Shown here one piece after another: positions 37,266 through 44,455 of a DNA stretch of 64,000 bases. The notes beneath the pieces are model-generated. The model did no database searches, was not told where the DNA came from, and worked only from the letters and a program-made list of their open reading frames with translations. The stretch comes from Aeromicrobium erythreum (GTDB lineage Bacteria; Actinomycetota; Actinomycetes; Propionibacteriales; Nocardioidaceae), in the NCBI RefSeq assembly GCF_001509405.1, contig NZ_CP011502.1, positions 2,232,001 to 2,296,000 of the forward strand, written 5' to 3'. The position numbers and the translations under genes are program-made. Each line of letters starts with the position of its first letter. The first letter of the stretch is position 1.

Positions 37266-38285
37266 TCAGTCTCCTGTCCGGTCGGCGGGGGCCGACGTGC
37301 TGGTGGTGCGGTCGGACGCGGCACGCCCGAGGTCGGCCGCGCCGACGATGCCGGCCTCGTTGCCGAGCGTCGCGAGCCGGACCTCGGCCACACGCCGGTG
37401 GAAGCGGGCGGGCAGGTGCTCCTCGAACGCTGCCCTGACCGGTCCCAGCACGAGGTCGCCGGCCGCGCCCACGCCCCCGCCGATGACGATGACGGTGGGG
37501 TCGAGGACGGCGGCGAGCGAGGCGCAGCCCTCGCCGATCCAGGTGCCGAGGTCGTGCAGCAGGTCGACGCACAGGGGGTCGCCCTGCTGGGCGAGGTCGG
37601 TGACCATCGGGCCCGTGATCGCGTCGACGCCGCCCGCGCGGGCGAGCAGGGCCGCCGCCGTCGGGTCGTCGGACGCCGCGCGCTCCCGCGCGTCGTGAAC
37701 GAGGGCGCTGCCGCTCGCGTACTGCTCGAAGCAGCCGTGCTGGCCGCACCCGCACAGCCGGCCGTCGCGCACCAGCCGCAGGTGGCCGACCTCGGCGGCG
37801 GCGCCGAAGCCGCCCCGCACGAGGTCACCGTCCTGGATCACGCCGCCACCGACGCCGGTGCCGATCGTCACGAGCAGCAGGTCGTCGGAGTCGGCGCCGG
37901 CACCGAAGCGGTACTCGCCCCACGCCGCGGCGTTCGCGTCGTTCTCGACGACGACCGGCAGGTCGAGCAGCCGCGCGATGTCCGCACCGAGGGGCTCGTC
38001 GCGCCAGTCGATGTTCGGCGCGAACGTGACCGTCGAGCGGTCGGCGGAGACGAAGCCCGCCGCACCCACGCCGATGCCGGCGACCGGCGCCGTGGCACGG
38101 TCGCGCAGGCGGTCGACGAGGTCGGCCACGAGCGCCGCGATCTTGCCGCCGGCCGGGGTGGGCTCGGAGACGCTGTCGAGGATCGTGCCGTCGGCGTCGA
38201 CGAGCCCGGCGGCGACCTTGGTGCCACCGATGTCGACGCCCACGCCGAGGGTCGGCGGGCGGTCCGTGCTGCGCTGACCCGTCAT
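37266..38285 (-). CDS. ROK-family sugar kinase (glucokinase-like), copy 2
   Basis: A 339-residue paralogue of the downstream kinase. GVDIGGTKVAAG is at 16-27, ENDANAAAWGE holds the catalytic Asp, and CGCGQHGCFEQYAS is the zinc site. It is intact and distinct from copy 1, so duplication with divergence is likely, perhaps glucose versus another substrate such as polyphosphate-dependent use. Start overlaps the upstream stop by 4 bases. Confidence 0.9.
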   Translation of the reverse strand: MTGQRSTDRPPTLGVGVDIGGTKVAAGLVDADGTILDSVSEPTPAGGKIAALVADLVDRLRDRATAPVAGIGVGAAGFVSADRSTVTFAPNIDWRDEPLGADIARLLDLPVVVENDANAAAWGEYRFGAGADSDDLLLVTIGTGVGGGVIQDGDLVRGGFGAAAEVGHLRLVRDGRLCGCGQHGCFEQYASGSALVHDARERAASDDPTAAALLARAGGVDAITGPMVTDLAQQGDPLCVDLLHDLGTWIGEGCASLAAVLDPTVIVIGGGVGAAGDLVLGPVRAAFEEHLPARFHRRVAEVRLATLGNEAGIVGAADLGRAASDRTTSTSAPADRTGD

Positions 38286-38620
38286 GGGCGCGTCTCCTCC
38301 TCGTCGTCGGCCGGTGCGGCCGTGCGGGTGGCGGCCTCGAAGGCGTCGCGCACCGTCCGGGCGAGGTGGAGGGCCGCCAGCGCGACCTCCTCAACCACCT
38401 CGGGGTTGTCCTTCACGAAGCCGACCACCTGGCACACCGGGCACCAGCTCGTGGTGCAGACGTGCTGCGACCCGGCCTCGGTCCCTGTGTGGTCAGGTGC
38501 CGGGGCGTCGGGGTCCGGTGCGTCGCGCACGGCGTCGGCGACCGACTCGGTGTCGACGGCGAGCGCGCGGAGCAGCTTCAGGGTCTCCTGCCCGAGGGAC
38601 CCGACCTCGTCCTCAGGCAA
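38282..38620 (-). CDS. small Cys-containing protein, unrecognised
   Basis: A 112-residue acidic protein with one cysteine cluster, CTTSWCPVCQ (about 55-64), flanked by a helical region (NPEVVEEVALAALHLARTVRDAFE). The C-x5-C-x2-C cluster could bind zinc or be redox-active. It starts at TTG 38620, overlapping the START-domain gene by 8 bases, and its stop overlaps the ROK kinase start. Conserved small proteins of this kind are seen in actinobacteria; function is unknown. Confidence 0.8.
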   Translation of the reverse strand: MPEDEVGSLGQETLKLLRALAVDTESVADAVRDAPDPDAPAPDHTGTEAGSQHVCTTSWCPVCQVVGFVKDNPEVVEEVALAALHLARTVRDAFEAATRTAAPADDEEETRP

Positions 38621-39050
38621 GGCTCTCGACCCGCTGCTTCAACCCGCTCAGCGCCGCGTCGATGATGACCTTCTCCGCCTTGCGCTTGAGCGTGCCGAGC
38701 AACGGCACGGCCACGTCGACGGCCAGCTGGTAGGTGACCCGCGTCCCGCCGTCGACCACCGCGAGCGCGTAGGTGCCGTCGAGCGCGGTCAGGACCGTGG
38801 CCTTCTCGGCGAGACGCCACGACACCGACCGGTCGCCGTCCCACGTGTAGAGCAGCTCGTAGGTGTCGCGGATCGGTGCGGCGTCGAGCGTGAAGCGCAC
38901 GTGGTCGGCGCGTCCGTCGGCACCGGTGGCCAGCACGTCGGCCTGGCGCACGCCCGTGGCCCACGCCGGGTAGGCGTCGAAGTCGGCGATGACCGCCATG
39001 ACGGCGGAGGGCGCGGCATCGATGACGATGTCGCTGGTCGTGCGCGCCAT
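38613..39050 (-). CDS. SRPBCC/START-like lipid- or ligand-binding protein
   Basis: A 145-residue helix-grip protein of the polyketide cyclase/dehydrase (SRPBCC) superfamily, with the typical start IVIDAAPSAVMAVIADFDAYPAWATGV. Such proteins bind hydrophobic ligands, and the ligand here is unknown. ATG 39050 has AGGAGG 5 bases upstream and a TACGAT hexamer at 39079-39084. It heads an operon with the Cys-containing protein and two ROK kinases and is divergent from the acyl-CoA synthetase gene. Confidence 0.87.
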   Translation of the reverse strand: MARTTSDIVIDAAPSAVMAVIADFDAYPAWATGVRQADVLATGADGRADHVRFTLDAAPIRDTYELLYTWDGDRSVSWRLAEKATVLTALDGTYALAVVDGGTRVTYQLAVDVAVPLLGTLKRKAEKVIIDAALSGLKQRVESLA

Positions 39051-39138
39051 GCAGCCCTCCTCGGTCGGTCGGATCCTCATCGTAGTGGGACGGCGCGTCG
39101 CCGCCGCCCCACGCCTCCGGTGCGGCGTCGACGGCGAG

Positions 39139-39144
39139 TAGCCT
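39139..39144 (+). promoter_or_regulatory. -10 hexamer, leaderless acyl-CoA synthetase gene
   Basis: TAGCCT, 7 bases before GTG 39152. Confidence 0.55.
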
Positions 39145-39151
39145 GCGCTAC

Positions 39152-40939
39152 GTGACTGCTGCGGACGATGCCACCCGAGTCCCCGCCGCCTCGCCGGCGT
39201 CGACCGACCAGGGCAACCTGACCGACGACGTCCTCGACCGGCTCGCACGCGACCCCGACGCGGTCGCCCTGGCGCGCCGCGGGCCCGACGGATGGTCCGA
39301 CGTGAGCATCGGTGCGTTCCACGCCGACGTCGTCGCGGTCGCCAAGGGCCTGCTCGCCGCCGGCGTGCGCCCGGGCGACCGCGTGGCGCTGCTGTCGCGC
39401 ACCCGCTACGAGTGGACGCTGGTCGACTACGCGATCTGGTGGGCCGGTGCCGTCACGGTGCCGATCTACGAGACGTCCTCGGCCGAGCAGATCTCGTGGA
39501 TCCTCTCCGACTCCGGCGCCGTCGCCGCCGTGGTCGAGAGCCCGCACCACCGCGAGCGCGTCGACTCCGTGCGCGACGCGACGGCCGCCCTCCAGCACGT
39601 CTGGTGCCTGGACGACGGTGGCCTCGACACCGTCCGCGCGCAGGCGTCGCAGGTCGACGACGCGCAGCTCGAGCAGGCGCGCTCGACGCTCACGCCCGAC
39701 TCGCTCGCCACCCTCATCTACACGTCTGGCACGACCGGGCGGCCGAAGGGCTGCCGGCTCACGCACGGCAACTTCCGCGCCGAGCTGGGCGGCGCCCTCG
39801 AGCGGCTGCCGGAGCTGTTCGGCCGCGAGGGTGCCTCCACCCTGCTGTTCCTCCCGCTGGCGCACGTCTTCGCGCGGATCATCCAGGTCGGCGCCATCCG
39901 CTCCGGCGCGCGGCTCGGGCACACCGCCGACGTCAAGGACCTCGTGGCCGACCTCGGCGAGTACCAGCCCACCTTCGTGCTCGCCGTGCCGCGCGTCTTC
40001 GAGAAGGTCTTCAACTCCGCCAGCACGAAGGCCTACGCCGACGGCAAGGGCCGCATCTTCGACCGCGCGGTGGCGACGGCCATCGCCTACAGCAAGGCGC
40101 AGGACGCGACGACACGTCGCGGCGCACCGAAGCGCGTCGGGCCGGTGCTCGCCGCGCGGCACGCCCTCTTCGACCGGCTCGTCTACGGCAAGCTCCGGGC
40201 GGCGCTCGGCGGCCACGCCGAGTGGGCCATCTCCGGCGGCGCGCCCCTCGGCGACCGGCTCGCGCACTTCTACCGCGGCATCGGGGTCACCGTCCTGGAG
40301 GGCTACGGCCTCACCGAGACCACCGCGGCCCTGTGCGTCAACACGCCGACCGCCCAGCGCGTCGGGACCGTCGGCCGCCCGTTCCCCGACACCGAGGTGC
40401 GGATCGCCGACGACGGCGAGCTGCTGTTCCGCGGCCCGCAGGTCTTCCACGGCTACTGGGAGAACGACGAGGCCACCGCCGCCGCTCTCGACGCCGACGG
40501 CTGGTTCGCCACCGGCGACCTCGGCGACGTCGACGACGACGGCTACGTGCGCGTCACCGGCCGCAAGAAGGAGATCATCGTCACCGCCGGCGGGAAGAAC
40601 GTCGCCCCGGCGGTGCTGGAGGACCGGGTCCGGGCGCACCCCGTCGTGAGCCAGTGCCTCGTCGTGGGCGACGGCAAGCCGTTCATCGCCGCGCTCGTCA
40701 CCATCGACCGCGAGGCATGGGACGGCCCCCTGGACTCCCCCGAGCTCGAGGCCGCCGTCCAGTCGGCGGTCGACGACGCGAACTCGCTGGTCTCCCAGGC
40801 TGAGTCGATCCGCAAGTTCGTGATCCTCGAGGAGGACTGGACCGAGGAGAACGGCTACCTCACGCCGTCGTTCAAGGTGAAGCGCACCGCGGTGCTGCGC
40901 GACCTTCACGACACCGTCGAGGCGCTCTTCTCCAGGTAG
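39152..40939 (+). CDS. long-chain fatty acyl-CoA synthetase (FadD15-like)
   Basis: This enzyme activates fatty acids with ATP and CoA. The 595-residue AMP-binding protein has the P-loop YTSGTTGRPKG at 190-200, GYGLTETTAALC, the TGD motif in WFATGDLGDVDDDGYV, and the A10 lysine region in PSFKVKR. It is the long-chain type, as in mycobacterial FadD15, which from memory sits in the same neighbourhood. The 3' end overlaps the convergent peptidase gene by 34 bases. Confidence 0.92.
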   Translation: MTAADDATRVPAASPASTDQGNLTDDVLDRLARDPDAVALARRGPDGWSDVSIGAFHADVVAVAKGLLAAGVRPGDRVALLSRTRYEWTLVDYAIWWAGAVTVPIYETSSAEQISWILSDSGAVAAVVESPHHRERVDSVRDATAALQHVWCLDDGGLDTVRAQASQVDDAQLEQARSTLTPDSLATLIYTSGTTGRPKGCRLTHGNFRAELGGALERLPELFGREGASTLLFLPLAHVFARIIQVGAIRSGARLGHTADVKDLVADLGEYQPTFVLAVPRVFEKVFNSASTKAYADGKGRIFDRAVATAIAYSKAQDATTRRGAPKRVGPVLAARHALFDRLVYGKLRAALGGHAEWAISGGAPLGDRLAHFYRGIGVTVLEGYGLTETTAALCVNTPTAQRVGTVGRPFPDTEVRIADDGELLFRGPQVFHGYWENDEATAAALDADGWFATGDLGDVDDDGYVRVTGRKKEIIVTAGGKNVAPAVLEDRVRAHPVVSQCLVVGDGKPFIAALVTIDREAWDGPLDSPELEAAVQSAVDDANSLVSQAESIRKFVILEEDWTEENGYLTPSFKVKRTAVLRDLHDTVEALFSR

Positions 40940-42153
40940 GCCCGCCACTGCGTGGTGATCTGCGCGACGCTGAGCCCCAGGTGACGCCGTGCGGCGTCGT
41001 CGACGTCGGCGCCGTCGCGCACCGACTCGTAGAAGGCGACGATGCTCTCGTTCGAGCGCTCCTGCGCAAGCATGCGGAACACGAGCCAGGCCGACTCGTA
41101 CACGGCACCCAGCCCGTGCCCGCCCGCTGCGGCGAACGTGTCGGCGTCGGGCAGGGTGCGCGGCGGACCGTCGGCCCGGACCTGAGCGAGCGCCTGCCCC
41201 GCGCTGACGGCGAGCGGCGCGTCGTCGCGGCGCAGCGCCACGTAGTCGGCGAAGCCCTCCGCCACCCACGTGACCATCGACGTCCCCACCGCGCCGGTGA
41301 GCAGGTGGGCCGCCTCGTGGGTGATGACGACCTGCCGGGCCCGTGCGTCCATGTCGGCGAAGAGGTCGGGGTTCAGCACGATGACGCGGGCGGTCCCGGT
41401 CGTGCCGTCGACGGTCGTCGTCACGCCGGCGATCGCCGCCACCTCGTCCTGGGTCTCCCCCACCAGCGCCGCGGTGGTCGCCCGTGAGCGCGGCGCGACC
41501 ACCGTGAGGCGTCCGTCGGCGTCGGCGACCGTCGCGCGCACGGCACGGTCGGCGCGCGTGGCGGCGGCGAGCGCGTCGAGGTCGGGCACGCCGCCGTCGA
41601 CGCTGACGACGCGCACGTCGTCGGGACCCTCGCCCACCCGCACCTCACCTGCCAGCCACAGCGGCAGACGGTCCTGCCCGACGTTGGTGGCGCTGCGGAC
41701 GGCGAACGTCCCGTCGCGCTGGGGGTCGAGCCGCAGACCGACCCGGCTCGACCGCACGGCCGTCCCTGCCACGGGCGAGTCGGCCCCGGCCCGCCAGGAC
41801 ACCTCGACGGTGGCCAGCGTCGAGCCGTCGGCGCGGTCGGCGACGTCGCCGCCGGAGAGGTAGCGCAGCGTCACCGACTCCACGCCGAGGTCGCGGCGGG
41901 CGTCCCACGCCTCCTGAGCGAACGTGCGGGCCCGAGCGGTCGACCCCGCTGCGGCGACGAACGCCTGCTCGGTGTCGGCGTCGGACAGGGCCTGCAGCTG
42001 GTCGGCCAGCACGGCGCGTGCGTCGGCGGGCACCGCGACGGGCGCGGGAGCGGCGGCCGGCTGCCCGGCCCAGGGTCGCTGCCACAGCAGCACCGCCGCG
42101 GCGACGGCCACGAGGACGGCGACGGCCACGACGTTGGCCGACGGCCTCCTCAT
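40906..42153 (-). CDS. secreted or membrane-anchored gluzincin-type metallopeptidase
   Basis: A 415-residue protein with an N-terminal signal anchor (about 8-24). The zinc site is HEAAH at 279-283 with a third ligand Glu299 in WVAEGFADYVA, the gluzincin (M1-like) pattern. The N-terminal part has no recognised domain. Probably extracellular. No ribosome binding site or TANNNT was evident at ATG 42153. The target is unknown; the position next to an NlpC/P60 hydrolase suggests envelope work. Confidence 0.78.
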   Translation of the reverse strand: MRRPSANVVAVAVLVAVAAAVLLWQRPWAGQPAAAPAPVAVPADARAVLADQLQALSDADTEQAFVAAAGSTARARTFAQEAWDARRDLGVESVTLRYLSGGDVADRADGSTLATVEVSWRAGADSPVAGTAVRSSRVGLRLDPQRDGTFAVRSATNVGQDRLPLWLAGEVRVGEGPDDVRVVSVDGGVPDLDALAAATRADRAVRATVADADGRLTVVAPRSRATTAALVGETQDEVAAIAGVTTTVDGTTGTARVIVLNPDLFADMDARARQVVITHEAAHLLTGAVGTSMVTWVAEGFADYVALRRDDAPLAVSAGQALAQVRADGPPRTLPDADTFAAAGGHGLGAVYESAWLVFRMLAQERSNESIVAFYESVRDGADVDDAARRHLGLSVAQITTQWRAYLEKSASTVS

Positions 42154-42180
42154 GGCCGACGCGGGTGGGTCATCGCAGGG

Positions 42181-43161
42181 TCAGCCGACGCGGCCGGCCA
42201 TGGTGAAGCCGATGGAGAGCGTGGTGATCTCGACCGTCTTGCCCGGACGCGGTGCGTGGATGACCTTGCCGTCGCCGAGGTAGATGCCGTCGTGCGACAT
42301 GTCGGGGAAGAACACGATGTCGCCGGGCTGGACCTGGCTGATCGGCACGGGCTGCGAGGCCTGGTACTGCGGCCCGACGACGCGCGGCAGCGACGCGCCG
42401 GCGGCCTCGAAGGACTTCATGACCAGGCCCGAGCAGTCGTAGCCGTCGGGGCCGACGCCACCGTAGATGTACGGCTTGCCGAGCTGGGCCATCGCGAACT
42501 GGATGGCGGCGGCGCCGCGTCCGCTGGCCTCGACCGTGAAGTCGACGGTGGTGTCGCTCTTCGTGAGCGTCTTCTGCTGCGGGGCGGACAGCCGCGACAG
42601 GGCCGTCTTCGCCTCCTGGTAGCGGCTCTCGATCTCGTCGCGCTTCGCGTCGGCACGGTCGCGGTCGCGGTCGAGCTCGGCCTTGCGCTCCTTGAGCAGC
42701 GTGCGCCGGTTCTTGAGCTCCTGCGCGGTGGCGGCGAACGCCTCGACGGCGTCGGCGCGGGTGCTGTTGAGGGCCTGGACGGCGCCGAGGCCCTCGAGGA
42801 ACTGCTGCGGGTCCTTGCTGCCGAAGAGGCTCGCGGTCGGGCCGAGCGGGTTGTCGAGCTGCTGCTGCACGACGGACGCGCCGAGCGCCTTGCGCTGACG
42901 CTCGTACACGGCGAGCTGGTCGGCGATGTCGGCGTCGAGGTCGGCGATCTCGGCGCGCGCCTCCTTGACGTCCTCCTCGAGCTGGTTGGCCTGCTCGTTC
43001 GCGACCTCGGCCTCGTGGAACGCCTTCTCGACGTCGGCGGGGGTGACGCGGTCGGCCTGCGCGGGGCCGACGACGCCGAGCGTCGCTCCGACCGTCAGGA
43101 CGGCGACCGCGGCGGCGGTGCGATGGGTGCGGGTCGTCCGGGGCATGCCTCGTCGGTGCAC
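42181..43161 (-). CDS. NlpC/P60 peptidoglycan endopeptidase (RipA-like)
   Basis: A secreted hydrolase that cleaves peptide stems of peptidoglycan. The signal peptide ends near residue 36 (VGPAQA), a long coiled coil spans about 40-190 (autoinhibitory in RipA-type enzymes), and the NlpC/P60 domain (212-326) has catalytic Cys243 in YDCSGL, His290 and His302. The start is GTG 43161 with GGAGAG upstream; ATG 43146 is possible. A c-di-AMP riboswitch precedes it, linking expression to wall or osmotic state. Confidence 0.92.
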   Translation of the reverse strand: MHRRGMPRTTRTHRTAAAVAVLTVGATLGVVGPAQADRVTPADVEKAFHEAEVANEQANQLEEDVKEARAEIADLDADIADQLAVYERQRKALGASVVQQQLDNPLGPTASLFGSKDPQQFLEGLGAVQALNSTRADAVEAFAATAQELKNRRTLLKERKAELDRDRDRADAKRDEIESRYQEAKTALSRLSAPQQKTLTKSDTTVDFTVEASGRGAAAIQFAMAQLGKPYIYGGVGPDGYDCSGLVMKSFEAAGASLPRVVGPQYQASQPVPISQVQPGDIVFFPDMSHDGIYLGDGKVIHAPRPGKTVEITTLSIGFTMAGRVG

Positions 43162-43177
43162 GTGTGCTCTCTCCAGT

Positions 43178-43350
43178 GTCCTCGTCGCCTACCGGGTGAG
43201 CTGACGGGTTCGGGCCAAGGTCTGCCCTACGCGACGCCGTGCGGGACGGCGCCACGATTCACCCCAGGAACATGGTTCCCCGGTCCGGCCTGGACGTCTT
43301 CCCCACGTCCGGGCCAGTTCGGCGGTGCGTCCGATGCCGCTCAGGGTGAG
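43178..43350 (-). ncRNA. c-di-AMP (ydaO/yuaA) riboswitch
   Basis: On minus, several conserved ydaO features appear in order: a CGCCGAACTG segment near 43320, GGGGAACCA near 43270, GGGGTGAATC near 43260, GGGCAG near 43225, and the diagnostic CCGAACCCGTCAGCTCACCC followed by GGTAGGCG (about 43187-43216). This class is classically found before NlpC/P60 and Rpf genes in actinobacteria and turns expression off when c-di-AMP is high. Exact ends are estimated. Little else lies in this gap. Confidence 0.88.
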
Positions 43351-43377
43351 CAGCATGCTCCGGTCGCACAGAGGCCG

Positions 43378-43383
43378 AGTCTA
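43378..43383 (-). promoter_or_regulatory. candidate -10 hexamer of the riboswitch transcript
   Basis: TAGACT on minus, just upstream of the aptamer. CTCGAC lies 16 bases before it as a weak -35. Confidence 0.45.
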
Positions 43384-43429
43384 GCCGACGGGGGGTCGCG
43401 TCGAGGAGGGGTTCCCACGGCGAGCCGCG

Positions 43430-43651
43430 TCACCCTGCCTGCACGTCGGGGCCCGACAGCGGGGTCACGAGCCGCAGCGGCGGGACGAGCCCCTCGTCGG
43501 CGAGGGCCGTGAGCGCCGCCATCTCCTCCGGCGCCACCTCCACCCCCTGCGGCGGCCCCCCGAGCAGGACGCTCACCACGCAGTCGCCGCACGCGCTGGC
43601 ACTGCGCACCAGGCAGCTGTCGCAGTCGATGACGACGGATTCACTGTTCAT
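43430..43651 (-). CDS. 73-residue Cys-rich protein, unrecognised
   Basis: The N-terminus carries four cysteines in CDSCLVRSASACGDC (residues 10-24), an arrangement suited to zinc or a redox centre. VVSVLLGGPP and a helical C-terminal half follow. Small proteins with this layout recur in actinobacteria, but I know of no function. ATG 43651 lies 7 bases after TAGCGT, suggesting a leaderless mRNA; the frame continues upstream, yet this start fits size and promoter. Confidence 0.78.
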   Translation of the reverse strand: MNSESVVIDCDSCLVRSASACGDCVVSVLLGGPPQGVEVAPEEMAALTALADEGLVPPLRLVTPLSGPDVQAG

Positions 43652-43658
43652 GCCCACG

Positions 43659-43664
43659 ACGCTA
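43659..43664 (-). promoter_or_regulatory. -10 hexamer, leaderless Cys-rich protein gene
   Basis: TAGCGT on minus, 7 bases before ATG 43651. Confidence 0.5.
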
Positions 43665-43734
43665 GACAGCGGTCCCGACAGAAACCCCTGCGTGCTTCGT
43701 GCGCCGTGCGCCGGGCTGCGGCGCTGTCTGCGGC

Positions 43735-43855
43735 GGGTCTCGACCTGCTGGTGCGCTGCCGCGGTGGGTCTCGTCGTGCTGGTGCGCTGCCGCGGGGGTC
43801 TCGTCCTGCTGGTGCGCTGCCGCGGGGGTCTCGTCCTGCTGGTGCGCTGCCTCGG
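43735..43855 (+). repeat. four tandem copies of a 30-bp unit
   Basis: Units start at about 43735, 43766, 43796 and 43826 and share GGGTCTCGTCCTGCTGGTGC plus GCTGCCGCGG. The first is one base longer. There are no spacers, so it is not a CRISPR array. It forms the left end of element A. Confidence 0.88.
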
Positions 43856-44080
43856 TTGGCGCTGGGTATGGTCTCCGAAAGGCCTCGACCGGGCGGCTGG
43901 GCGGGCGGCGGCTCTGGTTCTCGGGCTGTGGCCCCCATTGGACACAAGAATCTGCGTTCGTGCGTTGGGACTCCAAGGCTTCTGCGTTTGCTACGGGATC
44001 CCGTCACCAACGTAGAAGCGTTCGACTTCCACGCGCGAACGAAGAATCTTGGGTGCCCTCGGGGGTGGGGTGGGCAGCGC

Positions 44081-44118
44081 TTCTCCCTTCTCGTGGCACG
44101 GTCCACGAGAAGGGAGAA
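44081..44118. repeat. perfect 16-bp hairpin inside element A
   Basis: TTCTCCCTTCTCGTGG (44081-44096) and its exact reverse complement (44103-44118), loop CACGGT. It has no adjacent gene end, so it is not an ordinary terminator. Confidence 0.85.
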
Positions 44119-44298
44119 CCTCTGCGACGTCTGGCCCCCTCAGTGGTGGATCTGCCACCTATAGAGCGCTCAGAAGGTTGCAGGTCCACCGATGGCCCGC
44201 GCAAACGCAGAATCTTGCGCCCCCAACGGGAGCCACAGCCCGAGAACCCGAGCCGCCGTCGCACCCAGCCGCCCGGTCGAGGCCCTTTCGGAGCGCAG

Positions 44299-44397
44299 GT
44301 CGACGAGAAGCCGCACCGGCGCAGCCCCACCCGAGAGAGAACCCGCACCGACGCAGCCGCAGGTCGAGAGAGAAGCCGCACCGACGCAGCCGCAGGA
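44299..44397 (+). repeat. three tandem copies of a 33-bp unit
   Basis: Units at 44299, 44332 and 44365 share CGAGAGAGAAGCCGCACCGA and CGCAGCCGCAGG; the first copy is diverged. They form the right end of element A and are partly complementary to the left 30-bp units. Confidence 0.78.
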
Positions 44398-44442
44398 CGC
44401 CCCCCGTCCCCCAGGAGCCCCGACTCTGTCCGACCCCACGCC

Positions 44443-44448
44443 TACGGT
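44443..44448 (+). promoter_or_regulatory. -10 hexamer, leaderless exonuclease-fusion gene
   Basis: TACGGT, 7 bases before GTG 44456, directly beside element A. Confidence 0.5.
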
Positions 44449-44455
44449 CACCTCC

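Larger units (their letters stand above)
43690..44400. repeat. composite inverted-repeat element A
   Basis: An ~700-base stretch without a convincing gene. The left half has CCTCGACCGGGCGGCTGGGC (43883-43902) and then TTCTCGGGCTGTGGC. The right half has the reverse complements, GCCACAGCCCGAGAA (44231-44245) and CCCAGCCGCCCGGTCGAGG (44264-44282). Inside are a perfect 16-bp hairpin (44081-44118) and a 14/16-bp hairpin (44145-44190). Short tandem repeats flank both ends. A related element lies at 52350-52800. No transposase or target-site duplication was seen. Confidence 0.8.

Noticed and set aside
43735..43855. CRISPR-like array
   Set aside because: Units are directly adjacent with no spacers and no cas genes occur nearby; it is a plain tandem repeat.
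43690..44400. Insertion sequence
   Set aside because: No transposase, no clear terminal inverted repeats with flanking duplications; kept as a repeat element of unknown kind.
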